The notes under the pieces were generated by a model. It was not told the DNA's origin. It saw only the letters and a program-made list of their open reading frames with translations, and ran no database searches. Below are positions 1 to 13,358 of a DNA stretch of 64,000 bases, one piece after another. Numbering within the stretch: position 1 is the stretch's first letter; each line of letters starts with the position of its first letter. The position numbers were made by a program, and so were the translations under genes. The stretch is taken from positions 56,583,001 through 56,647,000 of the forward strand of contig CANTUV010000033.1 in the NCBI GenBank assembly GCA_947685225.1, written 5' to 3'. Origin of the DNA: Garcia nutans. Its lineage: Eukaryota > Streptophyta > Magnoliopsida > Malpighiales > Euphorbiaceae.

Positions 1-496
1 TTTGAAGGCAACCTTGACAAGTTCACAAATCAACCTGACATTTAAATCCTCAGTTCTAAAAAAGTGAAGTACAGCACAAAAAAGTTTGCTAAAAACAGAA
101 CTTTTAACTAAAAGTTAGACCAACTTCCAGCCGCTGGCCTTCAATTACCAAAACCCCAGTAGACTGTTTTAACATTCTTCACCATATCAGATACAAGCAA
201 AACATTAAGAATTAATGGCAACATGGAAATAATTCATAGCAGCAAGTCTAGCAGCTATTAGTGTACAATCAGGATGAGAAGGAGAATTCAGCCTTCTATC
301 TTCAAACCCAAATTTCTAAAAAAAAAAAAGAAAGAAAAACAATCGTTTGCATTAGTTTCTATTTTCTCTTCCAATATACAATTTCAGCATATTATAATGA
401 AAACTAAATGGACCTCATGTTCTCCTGTCATAACAATTCCAGCGTGTTCATGACCCACCCCGCCATAAGCTCCGAATCTAACTGGCTGTCCAAATG
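1..496 (-). other. 3' UTR / downstream flank of the PP1 gene
   Basis: Non-coding sequence following the PP1 stop codon, which reads on the minus strand. I see no credible ORF. It probably contains the 3' UTR and polyadenylation region, but no single poly(A) signal can be chosen with confidence in such AT-rich sequence. Confidence 0.5.
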
Positions 497-1919
497 TCAT
501 ACTTTCGCACCCAGGAAGGACTGCAATGCCAAATATGATTTCTATAGTTAGCGACAGATGTAATTAGCTATAATCATAAATGTTGAATGCAATGTGACAT
601 ATAAAGAAGTTAGGCAGCAACAATGCTATTTCATTTATCAAGACATTAATGCAGCATATCCAACACATCCAAAGCAGAATCATGCAAACATCGCCATTAC
701 AGTTTAATGGAATTAAAAAAAGTAGAATTTGACAAATTAAAACTTCCAACTATTGAACTTACTGATCCAAAAGGAATTAAGTCCTTTCGTGAATAATTAA
801 AAGGAAAATTTACTATGGAAGCTTTTGCTCTTCTAATTGCATCATGGCATCCTTTTAACTTTTTTTTAATCCTCTGCATAAGACCAACTAAAAACAATAG
901 CAAAGCACAAGATGCCCTCTACTACCACATGACTATTTGATGGATACATTACTCACTACCCCAAATAGTATTCTAAGAATAAATCTGGAGGCAACAATTT
1001 TGATTTGACAAGAGAGAAAAACAGAGATGGTAAGAGAAATAGAAGATTCTATTACATGTATGAAGATTGCGAACAATCACATTAAGAAACACTACAAAAA
1101 GCTTTCTGAGAGTTTCTTTCACAATAAAATTGAACAAAAGAGGATTGAATTCGAGTTTTGTCTCAAGCAGGTAGGTCCAGGATCCACGTATCTCAGTTAA
1201 ACCCAACAAAGAAATTTGTATTAATCTTCAATTTGATCAATTTCCAAGTATTTCAATTTGATTCACTCTCGAGATTCATTCCAACAGAAGGAAAGGAGAA
1301 AAATACAGGTTAAACATGGACCTCAAGGAACAGAGAAATGATAAGCAATAATTTAGGTAGGGAAAATAAAATGATGTTCATTATGCTCATCTTGGTACAT
1401 AGAAGGAACAGGAGATTCATCAGATGACTTTAAGGCCAAATGTTGAAGAGGAATCCAACTCAGCCAGAAAGACTATCAGATAATGATTTACCATAAACTA
1501 CTCCTTCCATGCATTAAAGCATGCACACATTTGAGATTCTCAACAATAAAAAATCATCAAAACCAAAAAACCAACAAACTTCAGGGTCTGCATAATGCAA
1601 TGTAAACTTCCATAACAAAAGAATCCATTATTATTCATTTACCTTGACTCCTGCTGGAGAGTTTCCAGGCTTTGCTGTAGTTGTACTCCCAAAAACTCCT
1701 GAAGTATTTCCAGGTTTTGCTGTAGTTGTGCTCCCAAAGTTGAATTTTGACTTTTTATCAGCAGGCTTTAATATTTGAAAAGAGCACATTAGTGTCTCAT
1801 CCACACTCATCATAGCACCAGCATTATCAAACTCCCCACAATAGTTAGGAGCTGAAAATATAGTTACAAGTTGCCGGTTAGCAAAGAACTCGTATCCATC
1901 CTCCACCACCTGAAACATA

Positions 1920-1958
<39 letters not shown>

Positions 1959-4900
1959 ACCGAGTTACCAAGTGCTAGCAACAATGAGAAATCAAATTCC
2001 CCATGATAACTCAAAGGACTGCATAGAATAGGCAACCAGAGCCATTACCAATGTGGAAATATGGACTTTATAGTGGGGAAGCTAGAGGCTCAAAGGTTAC
2101 CAAAGATCACAAAACAAATTGGCTAACCTAAAAGCTGCCCCGAAAATTAACAAAAGTTCCTGGAAGATGAGTATACTATTCATGAAAAGACATGGCTCAA
2201 GATTGTTTATTCTCTACAGCCTTAAAGTAGCATAGAGGATATGAGCTCCAATAACACAGTGATTAGCAAAAATTGAGCTGCTATGGTAGGTAAAACCTGG
2301 TGAGCACGACAAATGAGATCCAAATCGTACTTCTCAAGAAACTCTGTCACTTTGTCAGGACCAAAAGTGTATGAAACTCCCCTGTCATTCATTCCCCAAC
2401 CTTGGACATCTTTACTAGGATCTGACCACAGAAGATCACAAAGCAAACCTGTGTCCGGTACATCAGTTGGACGTTGTAAGTTTCTAATCTGATCCAAATT
2501 ATGAAGGTCAGGAGAAAGACCCCCATGCATGCAGAGAATCTTCTCATCAATTAGAGCTGCCACTGGTAAGCAATTAAAACAGTCTGTGAATACCTTCCAT
2601 AGCCTAACGTTAAATCTTCTCTTACACTCATCATAGAAACCATATATGCGGTTTATAGAAGCACATTCATGGTTTCCCCTCAAAAGGAAGAAGTTTTCAG
2701 AATATTTTATCTTGTAAGCAAGGAGAAGACATATTGTCTCCAAACTTTGTTTGCCTCGATCAACATAATCCCCCAAAAATAAGTAGTTTGCATGTGGAGG
2801 TAATCCACCATATTCGAATAGCCTTAGAAGATCAGAATACTGGCCATGGATGTCACCTGCATGTGATAAGCAGAATTCATCAGCAGACATTCACAGCCTT
2901 TTATTTAAAACAGAAAAAATCAAGCAACATGTTGATGTTAATGCTTTTGCATTTTAATATTTTGATCCTTCTCACTAATCAGCTTAATGCCAACTCCATG
3001 GACTTACACACTTCAAACAAAGGTTAGTACCAAATCAGGGCAAAAATTGTTCAAATCTATAACCAACAAACCATAATAAATGAGGTAGTCAAACACAGTG
3101 AATCAAAGATATTTGATAATGTAACAAGCACATCAAGTCAAGATTTGAAAATCACAGGCCATTCCCAACCAAGTATATCAAAAGGACCTTATTAAGCAAA
3201 CATAAAAGCACAAAATATTGAGTCCAAGGTTAATGGAAAATAGGACATATCAAATAATGTTATTACAAAACATTGTGGACATAAAACATCGCCATTCGTT
3301 GGCTATTTAACTTTTACATTGCTGTGATTTCTCTACCATCATGTGTTATACCAATAGCGTCTTAAAGTTAGCCTATTTGAGTCAAACAATGGCCATTACC
3401 TATTAGACCTTTGTCGCTTAAAGAAATGAGGAAAACAACAACCTGATTCTAGGAAGAACTGGAAATTTACTCACACAACCTGAAACTTGAGAGAAAGCAA
3501 ATATCACTACAGGGGTTTTTCCCCATAAAATGCAATTGAAGACTATGTCACCTGTCTTTGGTTGTAGACATATTCTGTTTTTAGTTGCCCAGACTTTTTA
3601 TACAGGGCATCAGTCTTCTGTTTTTCAGCTGTTAAGAAATTTCCTTGCCCAAGCTACCCAGTTAACTCTGCTTCTTTAAAAGAAGACCTTACAGCTTAGC
3701 TGAGCTAATATTGCAAAAGTGAAAAATCATTACCAATCAATCACATGCTTAACAGTTCAGCGCCAGAGGAGAACTGAAACACACTGTTCATATATTATGC
3801 AACCACTGCAAAGCAAAAGACAGAATGGACCCTCAAGATGTCAACAACCAAAAAGTGTAGGAAAAATTCAGCCTTTATCTTCCTAAGATCCACAGACAGA
3901 CATAAATGTGCTAAGGAACACAACAAATACATGTGCACATAAGCAAAAGTGCCGAGACTCTCAGATGTCAGGTAAGCAACTGAAACACCTCTTGGACCTA
4001 ACTCCACATGCATAGAACTAAAACTTCTTAATAAACAGTATTATATCAGCACCCACAAAACAAATACCATTTCAAAACAAGAATCCACAATTTAGACCAA
4101 ACTCTGCATATCAACAAACAAAATTGGTCACACTGCTAAAACAGGCACAAGCATATAATGAGAACATTGTGCATACAATTTTAAAGCATCACACTACATA
4201 ATTTCAAGCATCTTCTATTACTCCATATCATGAGACCTCTGAGCATACAATTTTTGCCATTGATCGATAAGAAGAGCACCTAGTGCATCCAACTAATCAT
4301 TTAGTACAACATCTACAACACAGTGGTCATAAACATTCCTAAAATGACATAAGTGGCTCAGCTAATTTTGTGCATAAAAGGCCCCCTTTGTATGATTCCT
4401 ATGAGACTTTCCCCAGTAAAAAAAATGAATATACCTAGTAAAAAAAAATGAATATATTGCATGCTGCTAGAAAATTATTTCTTACAAAAAAAAACAGAGA
4501 GAGAACAGTGTAGCACACAATTAAAAATATCAAGAACCAAAAGCTCCATGAAAAACCTATTTGAAGCAAATCCCCTACATAATTTTTGTAACCAATATAA
4601 ACCATAAATGCAGCAACTTAAAATAATGAGGTTATTATTTGCATAGAAAATAACTACCACGGAAGAACTGAAAGAAGTCAACAAGTAAGAATAACAAAAG
4701 AGTTCTGAATAGAGATGGGGTGTTAATTATACAAATATCTCGCAGAAAAAACCAAATTCAGACTGAAAAATGCAGTTACCTGGGTAGTTACTCTTACCCA
4801 TACCTGGATTACAAACTAAAAAGCAAATATGAATATGAAAAATGAAACACAAAATAATGCAAATTGATCCCAGCCATATCTAATAAAGGAAATTAAACCA

Positions 4901-6641
4901 AAATCAATTGAATTATAGCAAGAGGCAAGAACTGCAAATTCAAATCCAAACAAAAATGAGAAAAAAGAATGACCTTATTCCAAATTTGACAATTAATTAT
5001 AGTCACAGTGCAAGCTTGTCAAAAACAATCAACTGCAAATTGCAACTTCCTCCTCACAAGTCAAAATGTTTGAAGACTGAAAACACTTGAACCAGATTAT
5101 CCACAAACAAATAGAAGCTTACCAATAAATGGGGCCTTTGCCTAACCATGCCATTGATTCCATTCACAGAAAAATATACAGAAAATAGGTTTATAGACAA
5201 TTCCCTATAAACAACAAACTACATACAGTTCCATTAGAACAATAAAAGCATGGAAGAAAAATTAAAGTAGCACAAAGAATGCATCTTTTGACAAGTCCAT
5301 AAAAATACAAAGCCAAGTTCACACTATTTACAGATGCTAGTATTCTGAGGACGCTTTTGTCACGCCCAAAGCACCTTCTAATTGGAGCAACGTTCTTATA
5401 GCAATCAAAACCAAACCCGAAGAGCAATGTAGTCTGAATAATCATCAAATTGAGTTCATATAAAGCCTACAAACACAGGATGAATTTTTGTATCCATGAC
5501 CACAAACTTGAATTCACAGAACTAAAAAATGGCAAATAGAATCCCAATAAACTGAGAGTTTGAGAGTTGAGACTACATAATAAATCATACAGGCACCAGA
5601 AAACCCCCATAAATCCTTATGGTAACAAAAATATAAACATGGAGCACTAAAAAAAATCACAACTACAAGCCAGACAAGCTTACACAGTTCTATTCAAGCT
5701 GCAGAATCATTGAGGGTTAATCATAGGTCAGTAAAAAGTACTTGACATAGAGCAATATACTCCAGGACAAAAAAAAAACAGACATCGTCACAAAGCATAT
5801 TAGACTCCAAATAACAGAATCATCATACTCAAAACGCAAGTTAACCCAAATAGCCCACATGGCGCCTTAACATAAATAGAAATAGTAATCAATAGTTCAT
5901 CTCAAACCAGACACTGAGTCCAATGAAGTACAATAGACAGCATTCAAAAAAAGGCAAAATAAATGACTATTAATTCAGCACAAATCAAGTCAAGTTCAAA
6001 TTAAATTAGGGCAAACCAAGAAAACTCACTCCATCAAATACACCAAAGGGCTATAAAGAAGCACCTGAAATGTGTTAAACCAGATTAATGCACAAACTAA
6101 CCTTTAGGGTTTGGCATAAACTAAGTAAATATTGAAGTTCTCATCTTAAAAAAAAAAAAAAAGCAGAGGCGCGCCAGAAAACACTACAATAAAAGCAAAA
6201 AAAAAAAAAACACTCGAAATACACAAAAGGAAGCCTCCAAGACTACCAGTCTACCACAAGAACAATCAATTGGAGTTCAACAAAAACGAAGCAATCTTAA
6301 AAGGGGCTATCACACATATAAACTGGATTTTACAAAATTAACTGAAGAACAAGTAAAGCAAAAACTTAAAAAAACCGATTAATAATTAGGCAAACAAAAG
6401 CAAAAATAGAAAAACCCACTTAGCAAGATAATAAAAAAAATAGCAGTGGATTATTAAAAAAAATACCACAAATCTTGATGGGTGCTTCAAGCTCCAGCAA
6501 ATTAGGCTGTTGCAAAAAAATATCTCTAGACACAACACAGAGCTGACGGATCTCGGCCTCAGACAGCTGAACCTGCTTTCCGGGTTTTCCACGAACATCT
6601 AAAAGCCGCCTGATAATATCATCCAGAACAGCTTGCTCCAT
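497..6641 (-). CDS. Serine/threonine protein phosphatase PP1 catalytic subunit (TOPP type), 4 exons
   Basis: Coding exons on the minus strand are 6467-6641, 2297-2856, 1643-1909 and 497-520. They join in phase at GT-AG sites to give 341 residues, close to the usual plant PP1 length. The PPP metal-binding signatures are all present: GDIHG (59-63), GDYVDRG (87-93) and GNHE (119-122), followed by ICRAHQ and SAPNYCGEFDNAGAMM. PP1 dephosphorylates phospho-Ser/Thr with two metal ions, and regulatory subunits set its target and location. The last exon is only 24 bases and encodes SFLGAKV plus stop, the typical TOPP tail. Without it, exon 3 reads into its intron and stops after VNE. Intron 1 is about 3.6 kb and holds nothing recognisable. 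The C-terminal tail carries a 15-residue tandem duplication and intron 2 a poly-C run (separate entries). The start is chosen as the MEQAVLDDII methionine; an in-frame upstream Met exists (to 6680), but only this one matches family N-termini. Confidence 0.93.
1661..1735 (-). repeat. 45-bp tandem duplication in the PP1 C-terminal tail
   Basis: Exon 3 encodes GSTTTAKPGN twice, at residues 304-313 and 319-328, with a period of 15 codons. The two copies differ by a few bases, so the duplication is not brand new and it preserves the frame. PP1 tails normally carry one such block before SFLGAKV. Confidence 0.8.
1925..1957. repeat. 33-base G homopolymer inside PP1 intron 2
   Basis: The + strand shows 33 consecutive G. 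On the transcribed minus strand it is a C tract ending about 15 bases upstream of the exon 3 acceptor (AG at 1910-1911), so it takes the place of the polypyrimidine tract. Its length is likely to vary and to be unreliable in assembly. Confidence 0.9.
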
Positions 6642-6737
6642 TTTTCTTGAAAAAATTGTTTTGGAATGTCTAAAAATCAAAGCTGAAGCTAAAAGTCAAC
6701 GGTCTATCTAACGGATGTGATTGAGATAAGGAAAAGC

Positions 6738-6767
6738 AGAAGAAGAAGAAGAAGAAGAAGAAGAAGA
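6738..6767. repeat. (GAA)n microsatellite in the PP1 leader
   Basis: About ten AGA/GAA units lie about 100 bases upstream of the PP1 ATG. On the sense strand this is a CTT-rich tract, a common feature of plant 5' UTRs and core promoters. Confidence 0.85.
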
Positions 6768-8492
6768 GAGATAGTGAGAGAACAACAACATGCCTTGGTT
6801 TGGTGAAGAAGAAGAGGAGAAATGGATGATTGTTAAGTGTCGTTTTATCAAATAAGAAGTGCCGTTTTGATAGGACTTGAGAAAGCCTGATACATCCGCT
6901 TTTTGTGCCAAGGAGAGTGGAAATTCTCTGTGCGCTCAAACTGAAGGAAAAGAGTGGGCCGACTACGACATATACATTTTCGACCTTTACCTAATTAACA
7001 GGGCGTTTTTGGTAAATTTAACTTTTTTTTTTTACCCATCCCAGTCGACAATCGACAGAGTATATAAAATAAATAAAATGCCCAATAAAATAAAATAAAG
7101 GTTAAGGTTGCTAAATTTTTTCATTTATATTGTTGATATTCTTTTAATTTGTATTCATAAAATTTTTGAATTTAAAATTTTTCATTGAAATCTCCAGTTC
7201 TTATTTTCTAATATATTAAAATTATTATATTATATTATTGATTTTATTTTTACAGTTACTTTCATTTTTTTATTTTAGTCGTTTAAATAGTTTTATATGA
7301 AAAAGAAAAAAAATTAAAGAAAATTAAACTTTCATATGAAATATATTATTGACTACCTGATATTTATTTTTAATTATTTTTAGATATTTAAAATATATTG
7401 AATAACTTTTTTTATATATTCAAATGGATAATATAGATAGAATTTCAAAAAATTTGTAAGTCCTAATTTTAATATTTTAATATATATATATATATATGTA
7501 TGTATGTATATTATATGAGTTCATTGATGATTATTATTGTTTTTATGTAAATATTATTTAAAAATATTTACACTAATTAATAGTAATTTTCTATTTGCAA
7601 ATTATAATTGAAATCAGGATCTCTTCTCTTAATTAAAAAAATATATATATGAGAAAAATAAACAGTGAAAACTGAAAATAATAGAAGATAAATTATTTAG
7701 TTCAAATCCCTTTTCTCGTTATAGTTTATGCTCTTATCACAATTAAATAATTAACCTCAAACACTCATAACATTTGCTTTAAATGTTTCTATTATGTCAA
7801 TTTTTATTGCTTGAAAATTAATAATTTTGATTTTTAAATTTACCACTAATTTAACACTTTATATTTTACTGTAAAACCAAAAATTTTCAACTCGCTATAA
7901 TATCCGATATTTTAATCTCTTGATCGTCTCGCTCCATTACCAATTCTATTCAAAATTTTAGTGTCATTATAGCACATACTATAAAATAACTAAGGAGTGT
8001 TCACTTCAATATTCGAAAATAAATTCAAAATTGGAATTAGAATATGAATTTAAATGATAATTTATCTTTTTTATTTAGTTCAACCTATATTCAGAATCCT
8101 ATTTATTTTAAAATTATTTACATTATAAAAGGATGATAATTAGAATTAATTACAATTTTTAATATATGTGTGTGCATGTGAAGTATTTTTTTTAATAAAA
8201 TAAAGAATAATGAAAAATGTTAGAATAAATTAGCAACTAACAATTTACATATTTCATCTATAGAAATAATATTTATTAATTTAATTGATGAGAGAAAATA
8301 TATATTAAAAAATATATAAATAATCAATAAATAAATATTTATTTTTTAATATAGATGAAGAAAATTTATTTAATTTTATGTTTTCTTTATAGAAAAAAAT
8401 GTGTTTTCTAATTTTGTATGTTTTATTTAACTGATAAAAAAATAAATAATAATAATAAAATATAAATAGTTAAGACACAAATACATGTTTAT
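6768..8492. other. AT-rich intergenic region between PP1 and the LINE fragment
   Basis: The first 200 bases probably hold the PP1 promoter. The rest is AT-rich with short (TA)n runs near 7483-7497. A segment near 7990-8100 and one after the LINE fragment (9180-9330) look like two halves of an older AT-rich element, but the ends could not be fixed. No gene seen. Confidence 0.4.
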
Positions 8493-8506
8493 AAAGTTAG
8501 ATGAAG

Positions 8507-9122
8507 TCCGATATATGGAGACTGTGCAATAGATATAACCATCTTACGTTCTGCTTATTACGTAGACAAACTTGTTAGCTGGTCTTCACCTCTAGCTGGA
8601 TGGTTTAAGTTGAATACTCATGGGTCTTTCAAAAATTCAACGGGATTGGCATTTGTAAGAGGTCTAACCAGAGATTATAAGGGTAGTTGGTAGAAGGGAT
8701 TTGTTTTGAATATTGGCAAATGCACAATTACTAGAGCTGAACTCTTAGCAATCTTTTATGGGTTGCCCCTTGCATGTGATAATGGCATTAGATCACTTTT
8801 GGTGGAGGCAGGCAATCTGTACTCAGTTCATTTTATAAATGGAAATGAATGTGTATCTTCCCTAAATGGTCATCTTCTTCAATGGATTCGGGAGATGCTT
8901 AGTTGGCAATGGAATGTAAGAGTCTATCATATCTTTAGGGAAGCTAATCAAGTAGTAGATGGGCTGGCGTACCTAGCTCATTCCTTCCTAGCAGGTCTTC
9001 ATGCTTTGAACGATCCTCCACTTTCTCTTTTTGAGATTTTGCGTAATGATAATATAGAAGTTGTGTATTCTAAAAGAGTTCTGAGTTGATTTATGAGTTA
9101 TATTTCACTTTCTTTAAAAAAA
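8507..9122 (+). mobile_element. 5'-truncated LINE fragment carrying a dead RNase H domain
   Basis: From about 8574 to 9089 the frame encodes a plant LINE-type RNase H (RVT_3 family): a GWFKLNTHGS strand, CTITRAELLAIFYGLPLA and a C-terminal VRVYHIFREANQVVDGLA segment. The first catalytic Asp is His (NTHGS where NTDGS is usual), the usual ESDS is EAGN, and an in-frame TAG follows GSW at about 8690. An A-run ends the insertion. It is bounded by a 14-bp near-perfect direct repeat, aaagtta(g/a)atgaag, at 8493-8506 and 9123-9136, the expected target-site duplication. This indicates a single target-primed insertion truncated at its 5' end; the domain cannot be active. Confidence 0.82.
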
Positions 9123-9136
9123 AAAGTTAAATGAAG

Positions 9137-9659
9137 AGAGTTAATTTGAGTTCATATGTTCTATTTTTATTTATAGAAAAAACATATTTTTTAATTTTAA
9201 ATTTTGTTAAAAATTAAAATTAATTAATATGAGAGTCATGGAAAATAATTCATTCCCATTTTTTGAATAATGAAATTCTCATAACTTTATATATTTTATC
9301 TAACCAAACGAGATTAATAAAAATGATTAATCTCCATTTTAATTTTTCACCCTAAATCAAAAAGCCTAGTTCCGATTAGGTCAAACAAGAGTAAGAAATT
9401 CGCAAATGAAATCAAAATTCAGCAAGGAGATAAATAAACTTTCTTTCTTTTTCTTTCTCTTTTTTTACTGTTACGATTCCGATTAAGCTTCGGTTTGATT
9501 AAATCCTAATTTAAAATGGCAAATATAAATATGCAATGTAATCTGAAAAGAGAAAAACACAAAAGCCACTTCCTGAGGAAGTAAGTTTTCTCACAGATTC
9601 GACCTGAAACAGCCTCAGCTTCCAACTTGCGATCCCGTATTTGAAGAGAAAACCCAGAG
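9137..9659. other. Intergenic region and promoter side of the ASCH gene
   Basis: AT-rich to about 9400, then less so. It includes a TTTC-rich stretch at 9440-9465 and presumably the 5' UTR of the ASCH gene. No convincing TATA box could be singled out. Confidence 0.35.
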
Positions 9660-9791
9660 ATGAGTAGAGGAGGGGGACGGAGCCATGGGAATTATACGAA
9701 CCCTTGCTTGACCATGCACCAACCATGGGCTTCCCTTTTAGTTTATGGGTCAAACGCATTGAAGACAGGTCATGGCCTGCTCCTATTCGAG

Positions 9792-10584
9792 GTAATTCAT
9801 CCCTTTGACTTATTATTTCTTTGCAGAATATCAATTCCCACTACTTGTATGAATCTGGTTTTGGCAATTGACAGCCTAAGTAATTATGGGCTTACTTTTT
9901 TTAGACTTGGTCTGATGCCAGTCAAAGTCCATGCTCTAACCCATAGTAGCATTATTTTAAAAAAAAGTTCTTAGATGAATCTCCATTCTGTGATTGCTGA
10001 AACTCTGTTTTGTCAGTTGAATCAAATTAGGATTTTCCTTATATGATAGCATATAAATTTACATAATGTGTATTCTTCATTATCATGTGCTGTTCGATCT
10101 GTGGATTTTAACTTAAGAATTACTATACGCTGGCAAAACCTGTAGAGGAATAAAATAAGTTGGAGTCGTTTATTCTGGTACAGTTTGGACTTTGGGATCT
10201 CTGTGTTTAGAGAAGAGTCAATGCAGAGGTAAGTATTGGCGTGAGATTATGACATTATTATGCAGTCACTGGCGACGTAGCTATTACTGAAATCCGAGTT
10301 TTATTCTTTTACTCATGACTAAGGATACACGCATAGACTGTTATGGATTCCTAGAAAGACACTATCACTATGTTTTCACTTAAACTCCCAGACAGAGTAA
10401 ATGAGCTGCATGTTATGTCTCCGCTTCTCTAATTGGTGTGCATACAGCTTTTAATTGGGAGCTAAAAATGGCCTAGTTCTCGATAGCAGAACTGTTAAAG
10501 CATTTTGATAATGAAGAATACACATCAAAGCATTATATCCTTTTAATTGCTTTATATATATCCCCTCTTGCTTCTCCTTGGATA
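9792..10584 (+). other. 5' part of ASCH intron 1
   Basis: Intron sequence between the exon 1 donor and the first RTE insertion. Nothing else is recognisable. Confidence 0.6.
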
Positions 10585-13087
10585 CAACAACAACAACAAC
10601 AACAACAACTAAGCCTTAGTCCCAAACAAATTGGGGTCGGCTGTATGGATCCTCAACAAAATAAGCTCAAAATACACCAAAAATGATACTCTAGCCTTAG
10701 GCCCCTTCCAAGACACGGATTTTACGTCTCCATTCAAGTCTGTCATTAATCAAATCCGCATCAAGATCTAAAGCACGTAAGTCTCTTGCTATCACCTCAT
10801 TCCACACAGTTCTAGGTCTTCCACGACCTCTAGCCCCCTCAATCAACAAATTCTCAAATTACGAACCGCAGCATTAGGAGGTCTTCTTAAAACATGCCCA
10901 TACCATCTAAGTCTTCCTTCCCTCACCTTATCTCCGACATCCGCTACTTGGAATTTTTGTCGAATATGAACATTCTTAATTTTGTCTAATCTGATATGTC
11001 CATACATCCATCTTAGCATCCTCATTTCTACCACACTCATCTTATGCAAATGTTGTCCCGTTGGTGCCCAACACTCACTACCATAGAGCATCGCAAGTCT
11101 AACAACCGTCCTATAAAATTTACCTTTCACTTTCAGAGGTATTTTCTTATTACATAGAACCCCAGTCGCACCCTTCCACTTCAACCACCCTACCTGTATT
11201 CTGTGAGCCACATCTTCATCTATACGGCCATCATTCTGGAACACCGAACCCAAATATTTGAACTGCTTGGTTTTAGGAACCAAAACTCCATCTAACTTAA
11301 CCTCATGTTACTGCTTCTTCCTTAGACTGAACTCACAGTGCATATATTCTGTTTTACTCCTACTTAACTTAAAACCCTTGTCCTCGAGGGTTTTTCTTCA
11401 CACTTCCAACTTACGGTTTACACCAGCACTAGTCTCATCAATTAAAATAATGTCATCAACAAACAACATACACCAAGGAACATCGTCTTGTATGCTTCTG
11501 GTTAGCTCGTCCATAACCAGGGTAAATAAATATGGACTTATGGCCGAACCTTGATGCAATCCGGTAGTAATGGGGAAAGCCTCAGTGTCTCCACCAGGTG
11601 TTTTCACACTAGTGGATGCATTCTCATACATGTCCTTGATGATGTTGATATATTTGCCGCTGACTCCTTTCCTCTTCAAAACTCACCATAACACTTCTCT
11701 TGGTACTCTATCATAGACTTTCTCTATGTCAATAAATACCATGTGGAGATCTTTCTTCTTCTCTTGATACAATTCCATTAGTCTTCTTAGAAGAGAAATA
11801 GCCTCCATGGTAGATCTCCCTGGCATAAACCCAAACTGATTCTCCGAAACTCTTGTAAGCTTCCTCAATCTGTGTTCAATAATCCTTTCCCATAATTTCA
11901 TAGTATGGCTCATAAGTTTGATACCCCGATAATTTGTACAGCATTGAATGTCTCCCTTATTTTTATAAATGGGTACCAGGATATTCTTCCTCCAGGCATT
12001 CGGCATCTTACGTCCTTTCACAATAGCATTAAAGAGTTTAATTAACCAGACAACTCCTACCTCTCCAAGGTTCTTCTAAACCTCTATAAGAATACCATCC
12101 GGGCCACAAGCTTTACCAACTTTCATATACTTCAAGGCTTCTCTTACTTCACTATTCAAGATCTTCCTAGACCAGCTGATATAACCATTTGTTGCAAGAA
12201 GACCTTGAAAATCTTGTTCATGTTCAGGGTTGAATAACTGCTCAAAATAAGCCTTCCACTTCTCCTTAATCTCAACATCTCCTGTCAACACCCGTTGATC
12301 TTCGTCCTTTATACATTTGACTTGGCTTAAATCTCTGCTTTTCCTTTCTCTCATCCTTGCAATCTTATAAATGCCCATTTCTCCCTCTTTAGTACCTAAC
12401 TTTTGATAAATCCCTTCTAAGGCTCTGCCACGAGCTACACTAACAGCCTTTTTTGCCTCTTTCTTAGCCCTCTTATATTCCTCAAAGGCCTCGCTATTAA
12501 CTGCATTCGGTAACTTTTTATACCATTCCCTCTTAGCCTTAATAGCCTTTTGAACCTCCTCATCCCACCACCATGCATCGTGCGGTCGAGGCCTTGCCCC
12601 TTTAGAGATCCCAAGCAATTTACTACCTGCTTTCTTGATGCCACCTTCCATTTTTGTCCACAAGTCCTCTGCACAAGCCTCAAGGTTCCAAATGTCTTCC
12701 TTTAATAACTCCTCCTTAAAGGTACCTTGAGCTAGGTCTTTCAATTTCCACCATCTTATCCTTGGTTCCAATACTTTCTTATCATTCCTCCAGCTATTTT
12801 TATTCTTAACATCTAAAACCACAATACGATGTTGCGCCGTTAATGCTTCACCCGGAATGACTTTGCAATCCTTACACTTACTTTTGTCCCGTCTTCGAGT
12901 AAGTATGAAGTCTATTTGACTTTGGGTTCGTCCACTCTTAAAGGTAATCAAGTGTGACCCCCTCTTTTCAAAGCAGATATTTGCCAGCACGAGATCATAA
13001 GCCACCACAAAATCCAAAATGCTATTTCCCTCCTCATTCCTGTTGCCAAAACCATAACCCCCATGGACCCTGTCATAACCATTACTG
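10585..13087 (-). mobile_element. RTE-clade non-LTR retrotransposon, 5'-truncated, broken ORF (copy 1)
   Basis: Reads on the minus strand and ends in (GTT)n, seen as caacaac at 10585. It retains the C-terminal half of the AP-type endonuclease (including SGRTQSQIDFILTRRR and the catalytic His of AQHRIVV) and the reverse transcriptase, split into open segments at 12076-13017, 11683-12021, 11398-11679 and 10843-11283. The RT active-site box reads FVDD instead of FADD. The flanking repeat tccttggata (10575-10584 and 13088-13097) is the target-site duplication. The element is truncated inside the endonuclease, where its own sequence overlaps the target by the six bases tccttg. Confidence 0.9.
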
Positions 13088-13097
13088 TCCTTGGATA

Positions 13098-13358
13098 CAA
13101 CAACAACAACTAAGCCTTAGTCCCAAACAAGTTGGGGTCGGCTATATGGATCCCCAACAAAATAAGCTCAAAAGACACCAAAAAAGATACTCCTGCCTTA
13201 GGCCCCTTCCAAGACACGGATTTTACGTCTCCATTCAAGTCTGTCATTAATCAAATCCGCATCAAGATATAAGGCACGTAAGTCTCTTGCTATCACCTCC
13301 TTCCACACAGTTCTACGTCTTCTACGACCTCTAGCCCCCTCAATCAACAAATTCTCAC
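13098..13358 (-). mobile_element. RTE 3'-end fragment (copy 3) inserted in the target repeat of copy 1
   Basis: A 261-bp 5'-truncated RTE 3' end on the minus strand, again ending in (GTT)n. It contains the last part of the RT C-terminal region and the 3' UTR. The 14-bp repeat actgtccttggata lies at 13084-13097 and 13359-13372. That repeat includes the end of copy 1, so copy 3 arrived later and used the same site. Confidence 0.88.

Noticed and set aside
9660..9974. 104-residue ORF as a real short ASCH protein
   Set aside because: After the deletion at about 9750 it runs out of frame and into intron 1; the true continuation is exon 2 at 13412.
11258..11554. Plus-strand ORF across RTE copy 1 (and its mirror at 31917-32213)
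   Set aside because: Antisense shadow of the reverse transcriptase; it appears in both copies because the element does.
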